Of a DNA stretch of 64,000 nucleotides, positions 1 through 12,495 are shown piece by piece. Position 1 is the first letter of the stretch; each line of letters opens with the position of its first letter. The translations under genes were made by a program, and so were the position numbers. Source of the DNA: Tubiluchus corallicola (taxonomy: Eukaryota > Priapulida > Priapulimorpha > Priapulimorphida > Tubiluchidae); assembly GCA_030141605.1 (NCBI GenBank), contig JAQGDQ010000160.1, positions 184,001 to 248,000 on the forward strand. Direction: 5' to 3'. The notes under the pieces are model-generated. The model made no database searches. It saw only the letters and a list, made by a program, of their open reading frames with translations, and was not told the DNA's origin.

Positions 1-64
1 CAATTATGAGGAGTTGTTTGAGTCAGTTACAGGCGTTTTTGAGTCAATTAAGCGGCGCCTACTG
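1..64. mobile_element. Right end of a TA-target DNA transposon (truncated by window edge)
   Basis: The sequence ends in AGCGGCGCCTACTG and contains the GAGTCAATTAAGC subterminal motif. Both are shared with the right end of the element at 17780-18745. The copy is diverged and lacks part of the subterminal block present there. Only its terminal portion is inside the window, so its length is unknown. It is non-coding. Confidence 0.5.
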
Positions 65-992
65 CATTACTTTTTACTAGAGCAGTGTGTTTAAAAAACA
101 TTTGAACATGTGTTTGGGACTTTGAGATCTTGTAACAATTAGTAAATTACAATCAAAACTTCTGATTGGTTCTCCTTTGAGTTGAATTGTGTCACTTATT
201 ACACATGTGTATTAAGCATTAATATAGCAATGAATTTGTGAAACTTATTACCGTACCGTATTTAGTAGTTTTAGAGCCCGGGCCCTTATTTTTTCAACCA
301 AACTAATTACCGGGTCTGTATCAAACAGGTCTTATAGAAGGCACTTATTCTTTTCAACCACAGGTGCTTATTATTTTTGAAGCACTTTACTGCAATGTAT
401 GCTAGGTAGCAGTACAGCATATTGCCATGTGGACCATCATTCACAGTGCTTGAGATCATGTTAAAGCCAGTTAGCTGCCTGTTACAGACAGAAAGGATGT
501 CTTTATAACAGCTTGTAGGTTTCACCTGCTAGTATTTCACTTGTTAATGTCTTGATGACTCATCCATCAGTCAGACAGTAGAATGTGTAATATTTAAAAA
601 GTTTCATATGTGAACTGACATTGACGCAGATTTCTGTGCCTAGCTGTTATTCAAACTTGGCACTTATTTTTCATTCTGTTTCCTCTGATGCATATTCAGA
701 TGGGCTCTTAATTAAGCATGGGCACTAAAACAAAAAATACACTGAGTAATTTAAATGTGATCAGTTTAATAAAATTGGGTTTGAAAAAACACCCGATTTT
801 TTTCTCTGAAAAGTCTGCGAACTTTATAAATTCATTGCTGTGTGTGTATGTTGTAATATGAGTGCCAAACTGAGTAATTCAAAGTTTTTGTCCCTAAAGT
901 TAAAGTTGCTGCTTAGGTATCACATGACTCCTTAAATATCTGACTTTGTGCACCTGTTTGCAGCTGTACCTATTTAATTTTGTTTTTCACAG
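65..992 (+). other. Last intron of the NIPA-like gene
   Basis: AT-rich non-coding sequence up to the splice acceptor at 991-992. I see no further exon and no recognisable repeat apart from the transposon end at the far left. Confidence 0.6.
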
Positions 993-1627
993 GCTTTCTA
1001 GTGTATTCTGGAATCGCAATCGCAGTCTCTGTTTTTCTCATTTTCTACTGCAGTCCACGATGGGGTCAAACCAATGTTCTCGTATACATAACCATTTGCT
1101 CACTGTTTGGCTCCTTGTCTGTGATGGCTTGCAAGGGTATCGGACTTGCACTAAAAGAAACTGTTTCAGGCAGTAATCAGTTCACAAATTGGATCACTTA
1201 TTTCTTTATCGTTGCTGTAGTCGTTTGTATTGGTTTTGAGATGGCCTATCTAAACCGTGCTCTCGATACATTCAACACGAGCATAGTAACACCAATATAC
1301 TATGTATTTTTCACGACGTATACAATCGTGGCATCAGCTATATTGTTCAAAGAATGGCAAAAGCTTGGCGCTAATGATATCATAGGAAACATCTGTGGAT
1401 TTTTGACAATAATTGGTGCTATATTCCTGCTGCACGCATTCAAAGATATGGACATAACATTGCGAAGTTTGCATCAAAAGGTAAAAACAGATCAGTCCAC
1501 ACAAGATGAAACTGGTAACGCTTACGTGACAATTGGTGCTGACACAGACTCGGACGAAGTTGCAGCAGCAGAGAAAATACCACTGCGATTAAACAGCGCA
1601 TCTGCTAGCACATATGTGCAATCATAA
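993..1627 (+). CDS. NIPA2-like: NIPA-family magnesium transporter, last coding exon (NIPA2-like)
   Basis: This is the C-terminal part of a NIPA (DUF803) Mg2+ transporter, a multi-pass membrane protein. The exon starts after the acceptor TTTTTCAC-AG at 991-992 and its first two bases complete a split codon. It stays open to a TAA at 1625-1627, about 211 codons. Diagnostic family stretches are GQTNVLVYITICSLFGSLSV, YLNRALDTFNTSIVTPIYYV, FFTTYTIVASAILFKEWQ and FLLHAFKDMD. The order is a TM segment, a loop with the conserved GQTN, then four more hydrophobic segments and a hydrophilic acidic tail of about 55 residues. Upstream exons lie outside the window, and 65-992 is intron. NIPA2 fits slightly better than NIPA1 by wording, but paralog assignment from one exon is tentative. 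Confidence 0.88.
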
Positions 1628-1743
1628 TGGATATTAATTTAAATTTGTTTGCCATTTATGTCTTTTTTTGTCACCCTCGTAAGATTTTGTCCTATTGTAT
1701 GATATTACATTTTTTGTTGGCATACAAATGTGGAGAAGCAGTA

Positions 1744-2228
1744 CAGTCAACCTCGGGTATAACGGACACTCGCTTATAAGGGACCACCAACACAGGTCCC
1801 GATTTTTCGTAACGTTTTTCCTATGTAAAAATCTTCGTATATAAGGTACTCGGATATAATGGACTTTATCTTATAAGGGACGATATCTTCAGGTCCCGCG
1901 TAATAGAAACCCAGGTAAATTACCTCGCATATAAGGGACCCTATGATCAAAGCGAAATTGATCGATTTTTAACCTCAATTTTTTGCAAACTCGGCCTTCA
2001 AACACCTCGGTTTCCGTGGTCATGTACATCTTGCATCACTGAAGGAACTTCCTACATATCGTTTGCACTGAATGTGTATCAATAATCCATAAAAATATGG
2101 GTAAAAGTACAGAAAAGTATAGGTCTAGATAGACCCTCGGTCTGATTCAACTTCGGCTATAAGGGACATCAGATGTAAGGGACAGTTTTTTTTGGTCCCG
2201 AGGTGTCCCTTATATCCGAGGTTGACTG
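1744..2228. mobile_element. Tigger/pogo-like MITE, 485 bp
   Basis: Terminal inverted repeats begin CAGTCAACCTCGG and continue with GGTATAACGGACACTCGC on the left. The right end is the inverse (ATATCCGAGGTTGACTG). The element is flanked by TA on both sides (1742-1743 and 2229-2230), the target duplication of Tc1/mariner-type elements. The TIR wording (CTTATAAGGGACC) resembles Tigger elements. There is no transposase reading frame, so it is non-autonomous. It lies in or just after the 3' UTR of the NIPA-like gene. Confidence 0.85.
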
Positions 2229-3866
2229 TAGTAGTGTCAGCCATCTAGATAACGTTAACAAAAAATGTTCTTAGCTGCTCCATCATTTCAACATAGTGCA
2301 TTTACTATCAGCATCAGTGACATTTTTATTATCATGTCACTGAGTGTACAAATTGACGACTCGTGCAAATAATCATGTATTTAACTTAAAATGTAATCTT
2401 GATTGTACTTTTACTACAAATACTATTTTGAATCAGTTTCAGCAATGTATGTAACTGGTATCTATTTCCCATCTGCTCTCAATTCCAATTATTCTATGAA
2501 TCTGCTTGTAGTACAGCCTTGCAAAGCAAAAACTGCTAGGTAGGATTCTGTGAAATTAGTGCAGCTGGGTTTAGAATATTTAAGATAGTTATTTATTGTA
2601 TTTTAACGGTTGTTTGAAACCATTTTATGTATTTTTAGAATTATCGATTAGAATTTTTTCAGTATTTTAACAAGGATTAAAATATTTCCTTGCTGTGTAA
2701 TGCTGTGATTTTTGGATAGCTTTCATCGCCTGAGTGTGATATACACTGCTAGTTCCATAATTAAATTTTATTAGGAGTAGTACCTGTGCAATGATCATGC
2801 ATTGTTAATAATATGTGATAAATAGATTTTTACTGATTGCATTTGTAATGGAAAACTTGCAATCCAGTGTACTTGTCAGGGTTAAGTAAATGTATGCTGA
2901 GTTTTTACCATTGACTTTACTCAAATATGCTCAATTATGAGAAAAAATTCTTGCATTTAATAAAAAGACAATACAGTAAAAGTCTATGCACATGTTTTCA
3001 TGGATTGAGAAAGTGATTTCATGATTTCATAGCATCCTTTGGTGAAGTTTGAGTTTTTTGAGAAGGAGCAATGATAGTAAATGAAAAGTTTTTATATTTC
3101 AAAGTTAAATTGAAAGTACATCCAATGCAGGCTTACTATACATGCACTTAGAAAATACTCCAGCTAAAAATTAAGTAAATATGTCTGCCAATGTGCAATT
3201 CCCAAAACAACACTTAAGAGCTCCTAGACAAGGCCAAGTCTAGCAAACGCTATGGCAACATGATGTAGTAACATGCTCATGTAACTGTGAATAGCATAGT
3301 TACATGTCATGCTATATATCACACAAACAGTACCCTATATCAGCATTGTAGCTGTGTTATTAACAGTAAAATGCAACAGGCAAAAGTTTCTTAAGGTGGA
3401 TGCCACAAACTGTAGGACAAACAAAATTAAATTTAAAATTATACACTGTGCTTTTAATTAAACAAAACTAGCCTGTAAAACGTTAATGTGGTTTTTACTA
3501 TTACTAATGCTGCTGCTAATAATTTTTAGTACTCAGAAAGTATGCATTCAAAGTTGGTAAACTGATGGCAATTTCCACCTTGTCAACAAGCTTTCATATA
3601 ACGGTGTGCCATGATCGCACATCATAATTTCTAGCAGTTCTTAAATAACTTCATATTACACAAACACTCCTAACATACTTGTGATATATATATATATATA
3701 CAAACATCAACATAGACTCTTTTTTTATGTCAGTGAAACTGTGCATCATACTTCAAAGTTCAAACTCTAATTTTTAGGTGTCTCGACCGGATCATGTTAT
3801 AAGCAGTTCCAAACAAAGCTTTGATGAGCAAATCGTAACACATTGCGTTAATTAGATACTTAATAT
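2229..3866. other. 3' flank of the NIPA-like gene, no gene seen
   Basis: AT-rich non-coding DNA. A canonical AATAAA lies at 2959-2964 and could serve the NIPA-like transcript if its 3' UTR spans the MITE. A short (AT)n run is at 3682-3701. I see nothing else identifiable. Confidence 0.4.
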
Positions 3867-4187
3867 CAGGGCTGAATTAACGTGTGTTGGTGCCTTAAAT
3901 ACACACAGCACCTGGTGCTCTGACTCTCTCCTTTGCCCAGCGTCACTACGTGCAGGTTTTGCAACTCGAAGCATTAGAGCTTTAATGTAAATTATGCGAC
4001 ATATTTTTTTTAAATCCTCGAGAGACAATCGTTGCACCTCACTATTTGAACTATGAAAGATTTATGGCCTTAAAGTACTTTATTAAAATTTTATCTGTTT
4101 TAAATTTATTTATTTTTTGTCAGCTTGGTGCCCCTGAGCCTTGGCGCCCTAAGCACATACTTAGTCTGCTTATGAGTTAATCTGGCC
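3867..4187. mobile_element. Small TIR element (possible hAT-type remnant)
   Basis: The left end CAGGGCTGAATTAAC and the right end GTTAATCTGGCCCT form an imperfect inverted repeat about 320 bp apart. The flanks CTTAATAT and CGTGATAT may be a decayed 8-bp target duplication. The interior is non-coding. The element sits immediately downstream (in transcript sense) of the stop codon of the minus-strand SRCR-CUB gene. Family assignment is a guess. Confidence 0.35.
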
Positions 4188-4253
4188 CTACGTGATATAG
4201 TAAACACAGCAGTAGAGTAACTAAGCGACGCAAATATTTTTGTCACCGAAACA

Positions 4254-7200
4254 CTATCGTATTTTATCCAGCTCAGATTCAGATGTATTTCCTAGGGTGT
4301 CTGCGAGTATTTGTGGCTTCGTTGACATCAACTTTTCCTGTTTCTTTTTGTTGATTGACTTGTTTTTCTTCTTTGAGTTTCTTCTAAAATCGAATAACAG
4401 TAAGAATTTAATACCAATTATCATTATTTTAACAAATTGAATTGATATTTTGCAAGTGTGCGTTTTTCAGGAAGCCGATACACAATCAATTTTGCGTGGT
4501 CTTTTCTTTTGATTTTACAATTAAATTAAAAAATCAGACCTGGATAAAGCTTACATGGAGCTGCTTGAATTAATGAACTTCCCACAGCTTTTGCGACCCT
4601 TAAGAATTTCATTGCCACAAAAGTTGACGCATGAAAATTAAAGTACACAAGTACACTAAACTACAATCGCGCGTGTGTCTCTAATTCTAGTCACAGCAAA
4701 AATTGCAAAAATTATTCTTACCTGCTACAACATATTATGCAATACGCAATATAGCCGACCGGAAATACGATTATGACGACAATGGCAGCTAGAAACAGAG
4801 GCATCACAGGGGAGTGCATAATCCTGTCTGTTCTTAGTTCAGCTAAAAAATCAGTAATTAGACAATATGCGATAAATCATTTTAGGTTTGGTACACAGAA
4901 GAACAAAAACTTGACAAATAAAAAATGTGAAATAGTAAGATTAGTGTTGCGCAATTAAATGCTGTGTGAGCGCTACTACGGACAAGCTAATACTTCGTCT
5001 TATGATTGAGAATGTGCACAGGACGAAAAACTGACACAGCGGGTGCGTGAAAAGCCCGCGCTTTATAGGAGATGATCTGATGGTGGCATGGTGTGTCACA
5101 TGCGAGGAGTGACTTTTTGACTTTACTTTAAACGTGACAAACCAATTTCGCCCATATATAGTGAAACATCCATTATTATTAAACAGAAGGAAGACCATAT
5201 AGCACAAACTGATTTAGCACATAAAACATTATATTGAGAGGGAATGATTATTATTATTTGTTTAAGTATGACGTTCATGAAATATTACGACACTGACGCG
5301 AAAATTTATTTATTTATTTATTATTTATTATGCACAAGAAATAGATATATACATTTTATAAACTGTTGCATAATGAAAGTTACATAATGACTTAAAATGA
5401 CTGCTTAATAAATGTTACACAGTGACACAAAATTTGTCACACAATGGCAAATTCTGTCATGTTACATAATGCTACATTAATTGTCACAGAATGAGCCTAT
5501 TGTTACATAATGAATGTCAACAAATGTACTTTAATTCATCATCATTTTTAATAGGCCTACTTACGTCTCACTGCATACTCCCACTTTAGTATAAATCCTC
5601 TGCCATTTTCAGTTTGCCACTGAGAACGCTGATAAGATTTGTGTCTAACGGACATAATGTTAGACGGCAATATCCCTACACGTATGTTAGTGGCGTGAGT
5701 GTCATTTCCCCACGTCATGAGAGGCAAACTTGTACATGGCACCTCCTTCAGTAAGCACTCGTCATCTGAAAATCACGAGCACTCCGCATAAAAAATTACG
5801 TGCTAGCTACCATTTCATTAGTGTTTCTTGGTGACAGATGGCAAACACACCGCAATTTACAAAACGCGTTTTTATTTTTTGTCAAAATTATTCAAATGGT
5901 CTATGTTTTGCAGCCACTATCAGACATCTTTAGCAGCTTTTTCATTAAAATGGAAATCTAAAGCCAGTATGTTCACATTTCCTTTATGTCTGTCCACATT
6001 GAAATGGTTTACAGGGATTGTTTATTCAGCTCTGACCCATTCAATCATAACTGCTGTTCTAATGTTCTTGCCTCAGTTAATTCACAGGCTTCCTAGCTTT
6101 CGGCCTAGGTAGTTCCTCTTTATACTCAGTTCCTCTTTATACTATACTAAACTTACCGTAAAGTTCTAACTTTGTGCCGGAGTTGTCATCAGGGAATGAT
6201 ATTACTAGTGATTTGATTTTCAACATTCTAGTCTGGCGAGCTCCGTACGATGCATTGCTGAAGTCCACCACCCATCGACAATCATAATATGCTGGGTACT
6301 GAAGGGGGTAATTCAGCGATTCTATCATGCCGTCATATAGAAACAAACTGGAAAAGACGATATGGCTAAATTCGTCATTTCAGATATAGATGTACCGCAA
6401 TGACTGCGTGATTTTGGCCCGTGAGTCTCAACTTAAACGTCGAGGTCGTTTACATCAAGAAAAGTTTCGAAAGACGAAATATAAAAGCTCAAAAAATTTT
6501 TATGCCAGAAAATTCATTGCTTTCAAATTTCAAAAGGCCTCCAAAAATTTATGTCAGCACTAACTCTAGAGACGTTGAGGCAGACTCAACCAAACAAGGG
6601 AAATTAACTGACAAGATAGCAGCATTGACCTATGAGAACTCTTCTTGGGTCAGCGACCGTGGTACTGACTAAAGGTGATAAAAAATCTTGCCATTTTGAA
6701 AACATTTGGACACGTTTTTGTATCACTGTAAACTCATACTATTATCACGACATTTCCAAAAAGCTGTTAAAAGGTGTTTAGGTATATAAAGCACTTCTAA
6801 ATGTTTTACAAATGCATTTACGTCGCCAAAATACGAACGCCATTTTAGCATTTTTGGAAACATTCCAAACGCTTTAAGATCTATGCCGAAGGTAAAGTCA
6901 CAAACAGCGGTATAACAGCAGACATCTGTGCCTATGCTTAATGATTTCAATAATCAGGATGTTTTAACAACCAAGACAAAGAAAATTTCAGTCTACCAGA
7001 TATCATGTGGGTGTTATCAATAATTTACTAAGAGGACATAGAAACGCAGAGAAGACTCTGCCTCAGTAACTGTATTGTTTACAACTGCGAATTTCACGAA
7101 TAATTTTGGGGCTTTCCTTCTTTCTCTATGATCGACCAAGTGTATAATTGCTAGCCTAATTTAGCTACCTATAGCTAATCACGGCCTATTGATTAATGAC

Positions 7201-10200
7201 ACAATGATTTACTGTTGAATAACGAGCAAGGTTAGTTTATAAAAGGCAAATCGTGTTTCACCTGCTGAGTGGTTTCACCTGAAGCCCTGGGGAATGGGAA
7301 TTTCCTGGTACAGGTGAGCAAAAAATAGGCCAGCTATTACAATATAATTAGAATCATTGTTTATTGTACCAACAGCAATGAAGCGATGTCATTTTCCTTT
7401 CACAGCTGACAATAGCAAATTTATATTCGACGTCAAATTTTCAGCCGTAATTGCATCATACCGATTTAGCAGTTGCCAACTTCGTTTTCTTTGACCTTGC
7501 CCAGCTCTTAGAGCACTTACGATGAACTTACACTGATTGTCTATTTCTGTTGCCTTCATCATGATAATCCAAACCAAAAATAATTTCACTATAATTATAC
7601 CAAATGCTATTACGATTATTTTGGTGAAAAAGCTCATACGTAAATTAATTAATTAGCAACAATAGCACCACCGTTATAAACTTTAAGAGAATACCTGCAC
7701 AAATACTTTGCCAAAAATGAGATTCGAATAATTGTCTTGATGCCCAAAGCGTGAGTTTTTTGGCTAGTACATACAACATTATAATACAACATCATTTTTG
7801 TCGATAATAATAGACATTTGCTTTTCAACTATTACGGTGATGTATTCAAATTCCCGCCAGACCATTACAGACAGCAATTTGTCAGGATATATGCGGACAG
7901 TTATAATCAGCTCTGGCTATACCTTAATTTCCCGAGATAGTTTTAATTAGTTCCACAATTAGCTCACCGACGGTATTAACCAATATTATACATAGTCCTA
8001 CTGCATCACACGCCACCTTACATTAGTCATACTGGCGCATACAATGCATGCAACATTACATCATACCGCGATTTACCGCAATGTATCAGATACAGCATTA
8101 TGCCAATAATGTCCTAGTCACAACTCACAAACGGCTGATATCACCCCACAACACAAAACAGTGAAACATGCAACCGTACCATAATTTATATCGAACATTT
8201 ACGTCGCGTTCTTTTCACCTTATTGGCCTATCACTTTACATCATCTCGCACCCTATATTGCCCCATTGGCCCATACAATACACTGAATAATTTTGCACAC
8301 GTCACTGTAATAGACATACAACACAGATAGCACATTTTATTACTACACAAAACTTAATTAACTCAAAATTCGACAACACTGCTTTCGAGGCAGCAGAATA
8401 AATTGCATCTAGGTCCATCCTCGGCCTGTATCTCATGAAGCCACATTAAATTGTAGCAATTATTTTTATTATGTATTGCATAGAACATCACATTAGCACA
8501 CAACAACGACTTCTGTTACATGTATTAACATAAGATCACATTATTTACCTTTTGTTATATTGTGCTATAGTAATGCCAGTCAGCCAGTCAAAGCACAGGT
8601 GTCTGATCATACCTCCACTCGGTTGTATAACACTGCCGTTTTCATCTAAGCGAGTTCTTGGTAGCACCTGTATTGCTTCTGTAAGATTTTGAAACGATTA
8701 ATTCTTGAACAGTGTTGTTATTTTAACATTACGCTGAGGCTAACTCAATTTTATTATAATGAGGGAACCGTTTTTATGACAAATAAAGAATTAATATATA
8801 TATATATATATATACATCCACCGTCGCTACATACTATGATAACGACAAAACAACCAAGGCAAGAACGAAAATGAAAACGTTACCAGTGACACAAAGTAAG
8901 TCGGCCATGGACAATGACGACAACGATGACAACAACAACGACCACGACAATGATAACAATAACAACAACATTGGAAAGCGTACATAATTGGTCTTTTTCT
9001 TACTAAATTACCGTATGTGATCCATTTAGAAACTAAAGTATTTTAATTCTTGATGCCTAGATATATTTTTTAATAATTACGCGTTGTTACCTGTAGTTGG
9101 TTTGGTTTCCTCACATATACTAGGTGTAAGTTCCTTCGTAATATCAGTGATGTTTTTGTCTGTGCAAGTAAGTTGAATCACTGTACAGTTGTCAGTGTCT
9201 ATATAAGCCTGTGTACATTCCTCCAAAGTTTTAGGTCGCCTTTTCTTGCAGTGCACCTACCAACGCAAAGTGACAGCATTAAAAGACTCTATCGCGTCAA
9301 GTGCATCTTCCTTAATAAGTACAACACCCTCACCGTCACAAGTCTGGTTGTGTAAAAATATTGAGTTTACAACTAATTGGTGCAACTAAACCCGGTCTGC
9401 CACTGAATGTCAAACACAAATAAATTAAGAGAACAGTTACAAAATTCTTTTTGAGAACATCAATATCTGTGATCGCGCCACCTCTGAACTTTTTCAAGAG
9501 AAATTGCAGGCCGATTACATACTATCTAGACATATTCGCATAATTTTAGGCATTAATAAGCACACCTATGCAGAAATACATTTGTTAGCGGCTAAGTTTA
9601 GTAGTCCACCCTCCTTCAAGCTCAAGAGAGGAAGGAATGCATCTCGTGGAATTGATGTTCAAAGGTTAAACATGTCCTCTAAACGAAGAAACTGGAGTTA
9701 CTTACTGGTTGGACAATTTAATATAATTTTAGACATTGACAAGAGAACTACGCACATTTACACCATTTTACAGTCTTCAGAATTTAAAGCCTAATGCATT
9801 GGAACATATGAACGTACAGAGCCAAAAGAAACAAAAATTTTTCGACGCACTGGATGCCAGAAAGCACTCAGGCGAGCAGAACTCATTATGTTGTAACGTT
9901 ACCGAAACCTGACTCAATTATCAAGCACAACAACGAGTTACTGAACCAACAGAGGTGACTCAGTCATCTTCAGAAGCATTATATATCTTCACTCAACGAT
10001 GTAAACAGTCGTCTTGCCAGGACTAGAATTGAAATCACGTCATTCAAACGAAGCCTTATTCACTCAGCTCACCTCGTCACCCAGTATAAAGAAGCTCAAT
10101 ATCATTGCAAAATCCAGCAATCGAAAAATTGCCATTCAGAAGTTTGAGACGATTAAGAATGTCGAGTAAGACAATAATTATTACATATCTGATGAAAAGA

Positions 10201-12495
10201 TTTTCATACCTGTAAAATGTGATTAATACACGCACTCACATTTTTATTTAACTTTTTTACAATTTACCATGTCGTATTACAGCTAACACATATCTAGTTT
10301 CGTCTTCTTTATTTTAAAGTACACAGATCTATGACTTAAGAAGAAATTAACTAGCTAAAATTCAAACTAATTACTCTCTAATGACTTTCATTCTACAACT
10401 AAGCGGGCATTTCTTGCACAATAGACGCCAATCGCACGTATTGATTAACATACTTCCAGTTTCACTCGATGGTGATTGTAATGTGCCGTGTACAAGTTCG
10501 GGTCTGCAAACATTTTATTCCACATGACGAAATTTTCCCTGCCCACAGCCTTACACATCAGGCGTCCGTACATGTGATCAGAATTGTTCTGATGAGTTTC
10601 CAATAAACGACGAGAATAGCAGACCGTATGCCATTCGTCACGTCGATAAATTTGTAAAATCGACCTGAAATTTGTGGCCGCTAGAAAGGGCGTCTCTGAC
10701 CAAAGCCTCATCCGGTCTGAAAAATTCAGTTAGTTATTATATAATATAATTATGTATGAGTAATTGGCCATTTGCTGCCGTATTTTAAATTTTGTTAACA
10801 AACTGCAAAAGAAAGAACAACAGTCGACATTTCTTTCTTAATCGAGATTGAAATTCTTTTTTTCATAAACATATTATCATTCTCACCATTGTCAGCATAC
10901 CTCTCTGTTATAAAGAGATATCAAGTGATTGTGCTCTTTTGTATTAGATATTATTTTTCTTTATAAAAACAATAGTTTTTCTCACCTAAAATTTATATTT
11001 TCTTTCATGAATTAAGAAGAAACTTGGGTGTTTAATAATTTAACCTAACACACAAGTAAGTTTCGTCAATTTTTTTCTTTTATTATTATAAACTGTATTT
11101 TACTATTGGGTATGAATAGAATAAAATAAATAAATAAAGTAGTTTTACAGTGTTTACTCGTATCATTGGATATGGACTAATTTTTACAAAACTGACAAAA
11201 GAAATTTTGCGACATTTTCGCAGAGTGAGCGAAAGCTATGTTCAGTTCAGAATCTTGTTTTAAGAAACGGAGTTTGTGTTCTATGTTTATTTACCTAGTT
11301 ATTGATTGAATAAACAGACTTTTTGTAAAAGTAATTTGAATTTATTTCGCTCTCACAAAGCAAAATATTTATCAGCAAAATTATGATACGACTATAAGCA
11401 GCAGTCTCAGCATTTGATGAATACTAATTACTTTAGTTATAGTAAAACAGCGTATATTTCATATCTTGCAATTTTACCATTTATTCACACTGTGCGACAT
11501 ATTGCGCGATTTTTACTTGCTACTTTTTTAAATTTAAACCAGTTTGGTCGGTAGCACGTAAGAATTCATTTTGGCTAATTTCTGTGTGGTGAAGGCATTT
11601 CACAGACAAACAAAAACGATTTCAAACAAGTTGTCGTAATGTGTGGAAAAGCTGTTACATGCACATGCGACAGCAATGCCGTAACAAGTGTCGCAGACAT
11701 GACTATCAAGTTGATCTGCTGGCTCAGTCTTGATGCAATCCGTCAGAGATGACTCCCTTCCAAAACAATTTTCCAGATGAACAAACTGCTTCGAAACTGG
11801 ACTCAATTTGAAAAACCAGAATGAACCGCCGCTTGGATAGCCGAGCTCCTTACAGACAATGTCTAAAAATAATTAACAGAAACAAAAATTTAAACTGGTC
11901 AGTAAATTTAAATTATTCAATTATCTGCTCTTCAGGGGTAAAAAATGAACTATTTTTATTCTTTAATTGCCATGAATTTTTTTGTAACAATGTGAGTTTT
12001 CTATGATATAAACTTCGAGATGGAACTGCCCCAAAAAAGATTATTGCTTCTGTAATACTGAAATAAGATGAAGAGCTACACCAGCTTGTTTAATTAAACC
12101 CCGCTAACGCCTCACGGGATACAGGGCTGATAAAAACATTGTCAAAGAGAATTACAAATAGTTGGTGAAACAGGCTTGGGCCGAAACTCGACTTTGCTAT
12201 CAGTGAATAAAAAGCAATACATGTACACTTACTAGAAGAATGCTGAAAAACATTTGGCCTATTTTTGAGTGCCATGTTAGCCCTCGCAGCTTGAATTATT
12301 ATTCTTAAAGATTTGTGACTTAGCTATGGCTGCTAGCCTGACCTGTATAAAATGGCTTCCATGACTCACTGCAAACTGGCGTCCATTGTCCATTTTTATT
12401 TTGCATTTCCAATACCCCAAAACGGTTGAATTCTGTATCCCGTTGATCTCGTAGCCTCACCTTCTCTTTATCTGCACAGACAACGTGCAACAAAC
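4254..12495 (-). CDS. SRCR-SRCR-CUB single-pass membrane protein (5' end not found)
   Basis: Ten minus-strand exons with GT-AG borders and fully consistent phase: 12343-12495, 11659-11862, 10454-10716, 9091-9256, 8549-8678, 7695-7763, 6157-6347, 5565-5765, 4722-4788, 4254-4383. Exons 1-2 give a clear SRCR domain (ending IVCKELGY, LENCFGRESSLTDC, GIAVAC). Exons 3-4 give a second (RRDEWHTVC, RLMCKAVG, KTLEECTQ). A linker follows. Exons 6-8 encode a CUB domain (GMIESLNYPLQYPAYYDCRW to NGRGFILKWEYA). Exon 9 is a TM helix (AIVVIIVFPVGYIAYCII). The last exon is a Lys-rich cytoplasmic tail ending at the TAG at 4254-4256. No signal peptide or start exon was located upstream of 12495. A possible extra exon lies around 12720-12885. 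SRCR and CUB are extracellular ligand-binding folds, so a receptor role is inferred. The ligand is unknown. Confidence 0.68.
5341..5525. repeat. Degenerate tandem repeat of TTACATAATG / GTCACACAATG
   Basis: A run of related 10-20 bp units built on TTACATAATG, GTTACACAGTG and TTGTCACACAATG follows a (TTTA)n stretch at 5307-5333. It lies in the intron between the CUB-end exon (5565-5765) and the TM exon (4722-4788) of the SRCR-CUB gene. Confidence 0.5.
8787..8980. repeat. (AT)n and ACA/GAC-rich simple repeats
   Basis: A short (TA)n run at 8793-8813 is followed by an imperfect trinucleotide tract (GACAACAACAACGACCACGA and similar) at about 8908-8972. It is intronic in the SRCR-CUB gene. Confidence 0.6.

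Noticed and set aside
4941-5207. 88-codon minus-strand ORF between CUB and TM exons
   Set aside because: The CUB exon (ending 5565) and the TM exon (starting 4788) are already compatible in phase, and the ORF has no recognisable content.
6723-6950. 75-codon minus-strand ORF before the CUB exon
   Set aside because: No domain and no fitting donor site, and the neighbouring exons join in phase without it.
7389-7637. Minus-strand ORF with a strong hydrophobic helix between the SRCR and CUB exons
   Set aside because: Considered as an exon of the SRCR-CUB gene, but the exon at 7695-7763 joins directly to the CUB exon at 6347 in correct phase and supplies the expected first Cys. Inserting this ORF would put a TM helix ahead of CUB.
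9504-9794. 96-codon plus-strand ORF
   Set aside because: No family recognised. It lies in an intron of the minus-strand SRCR-CUB gene with no supporting splice structure.
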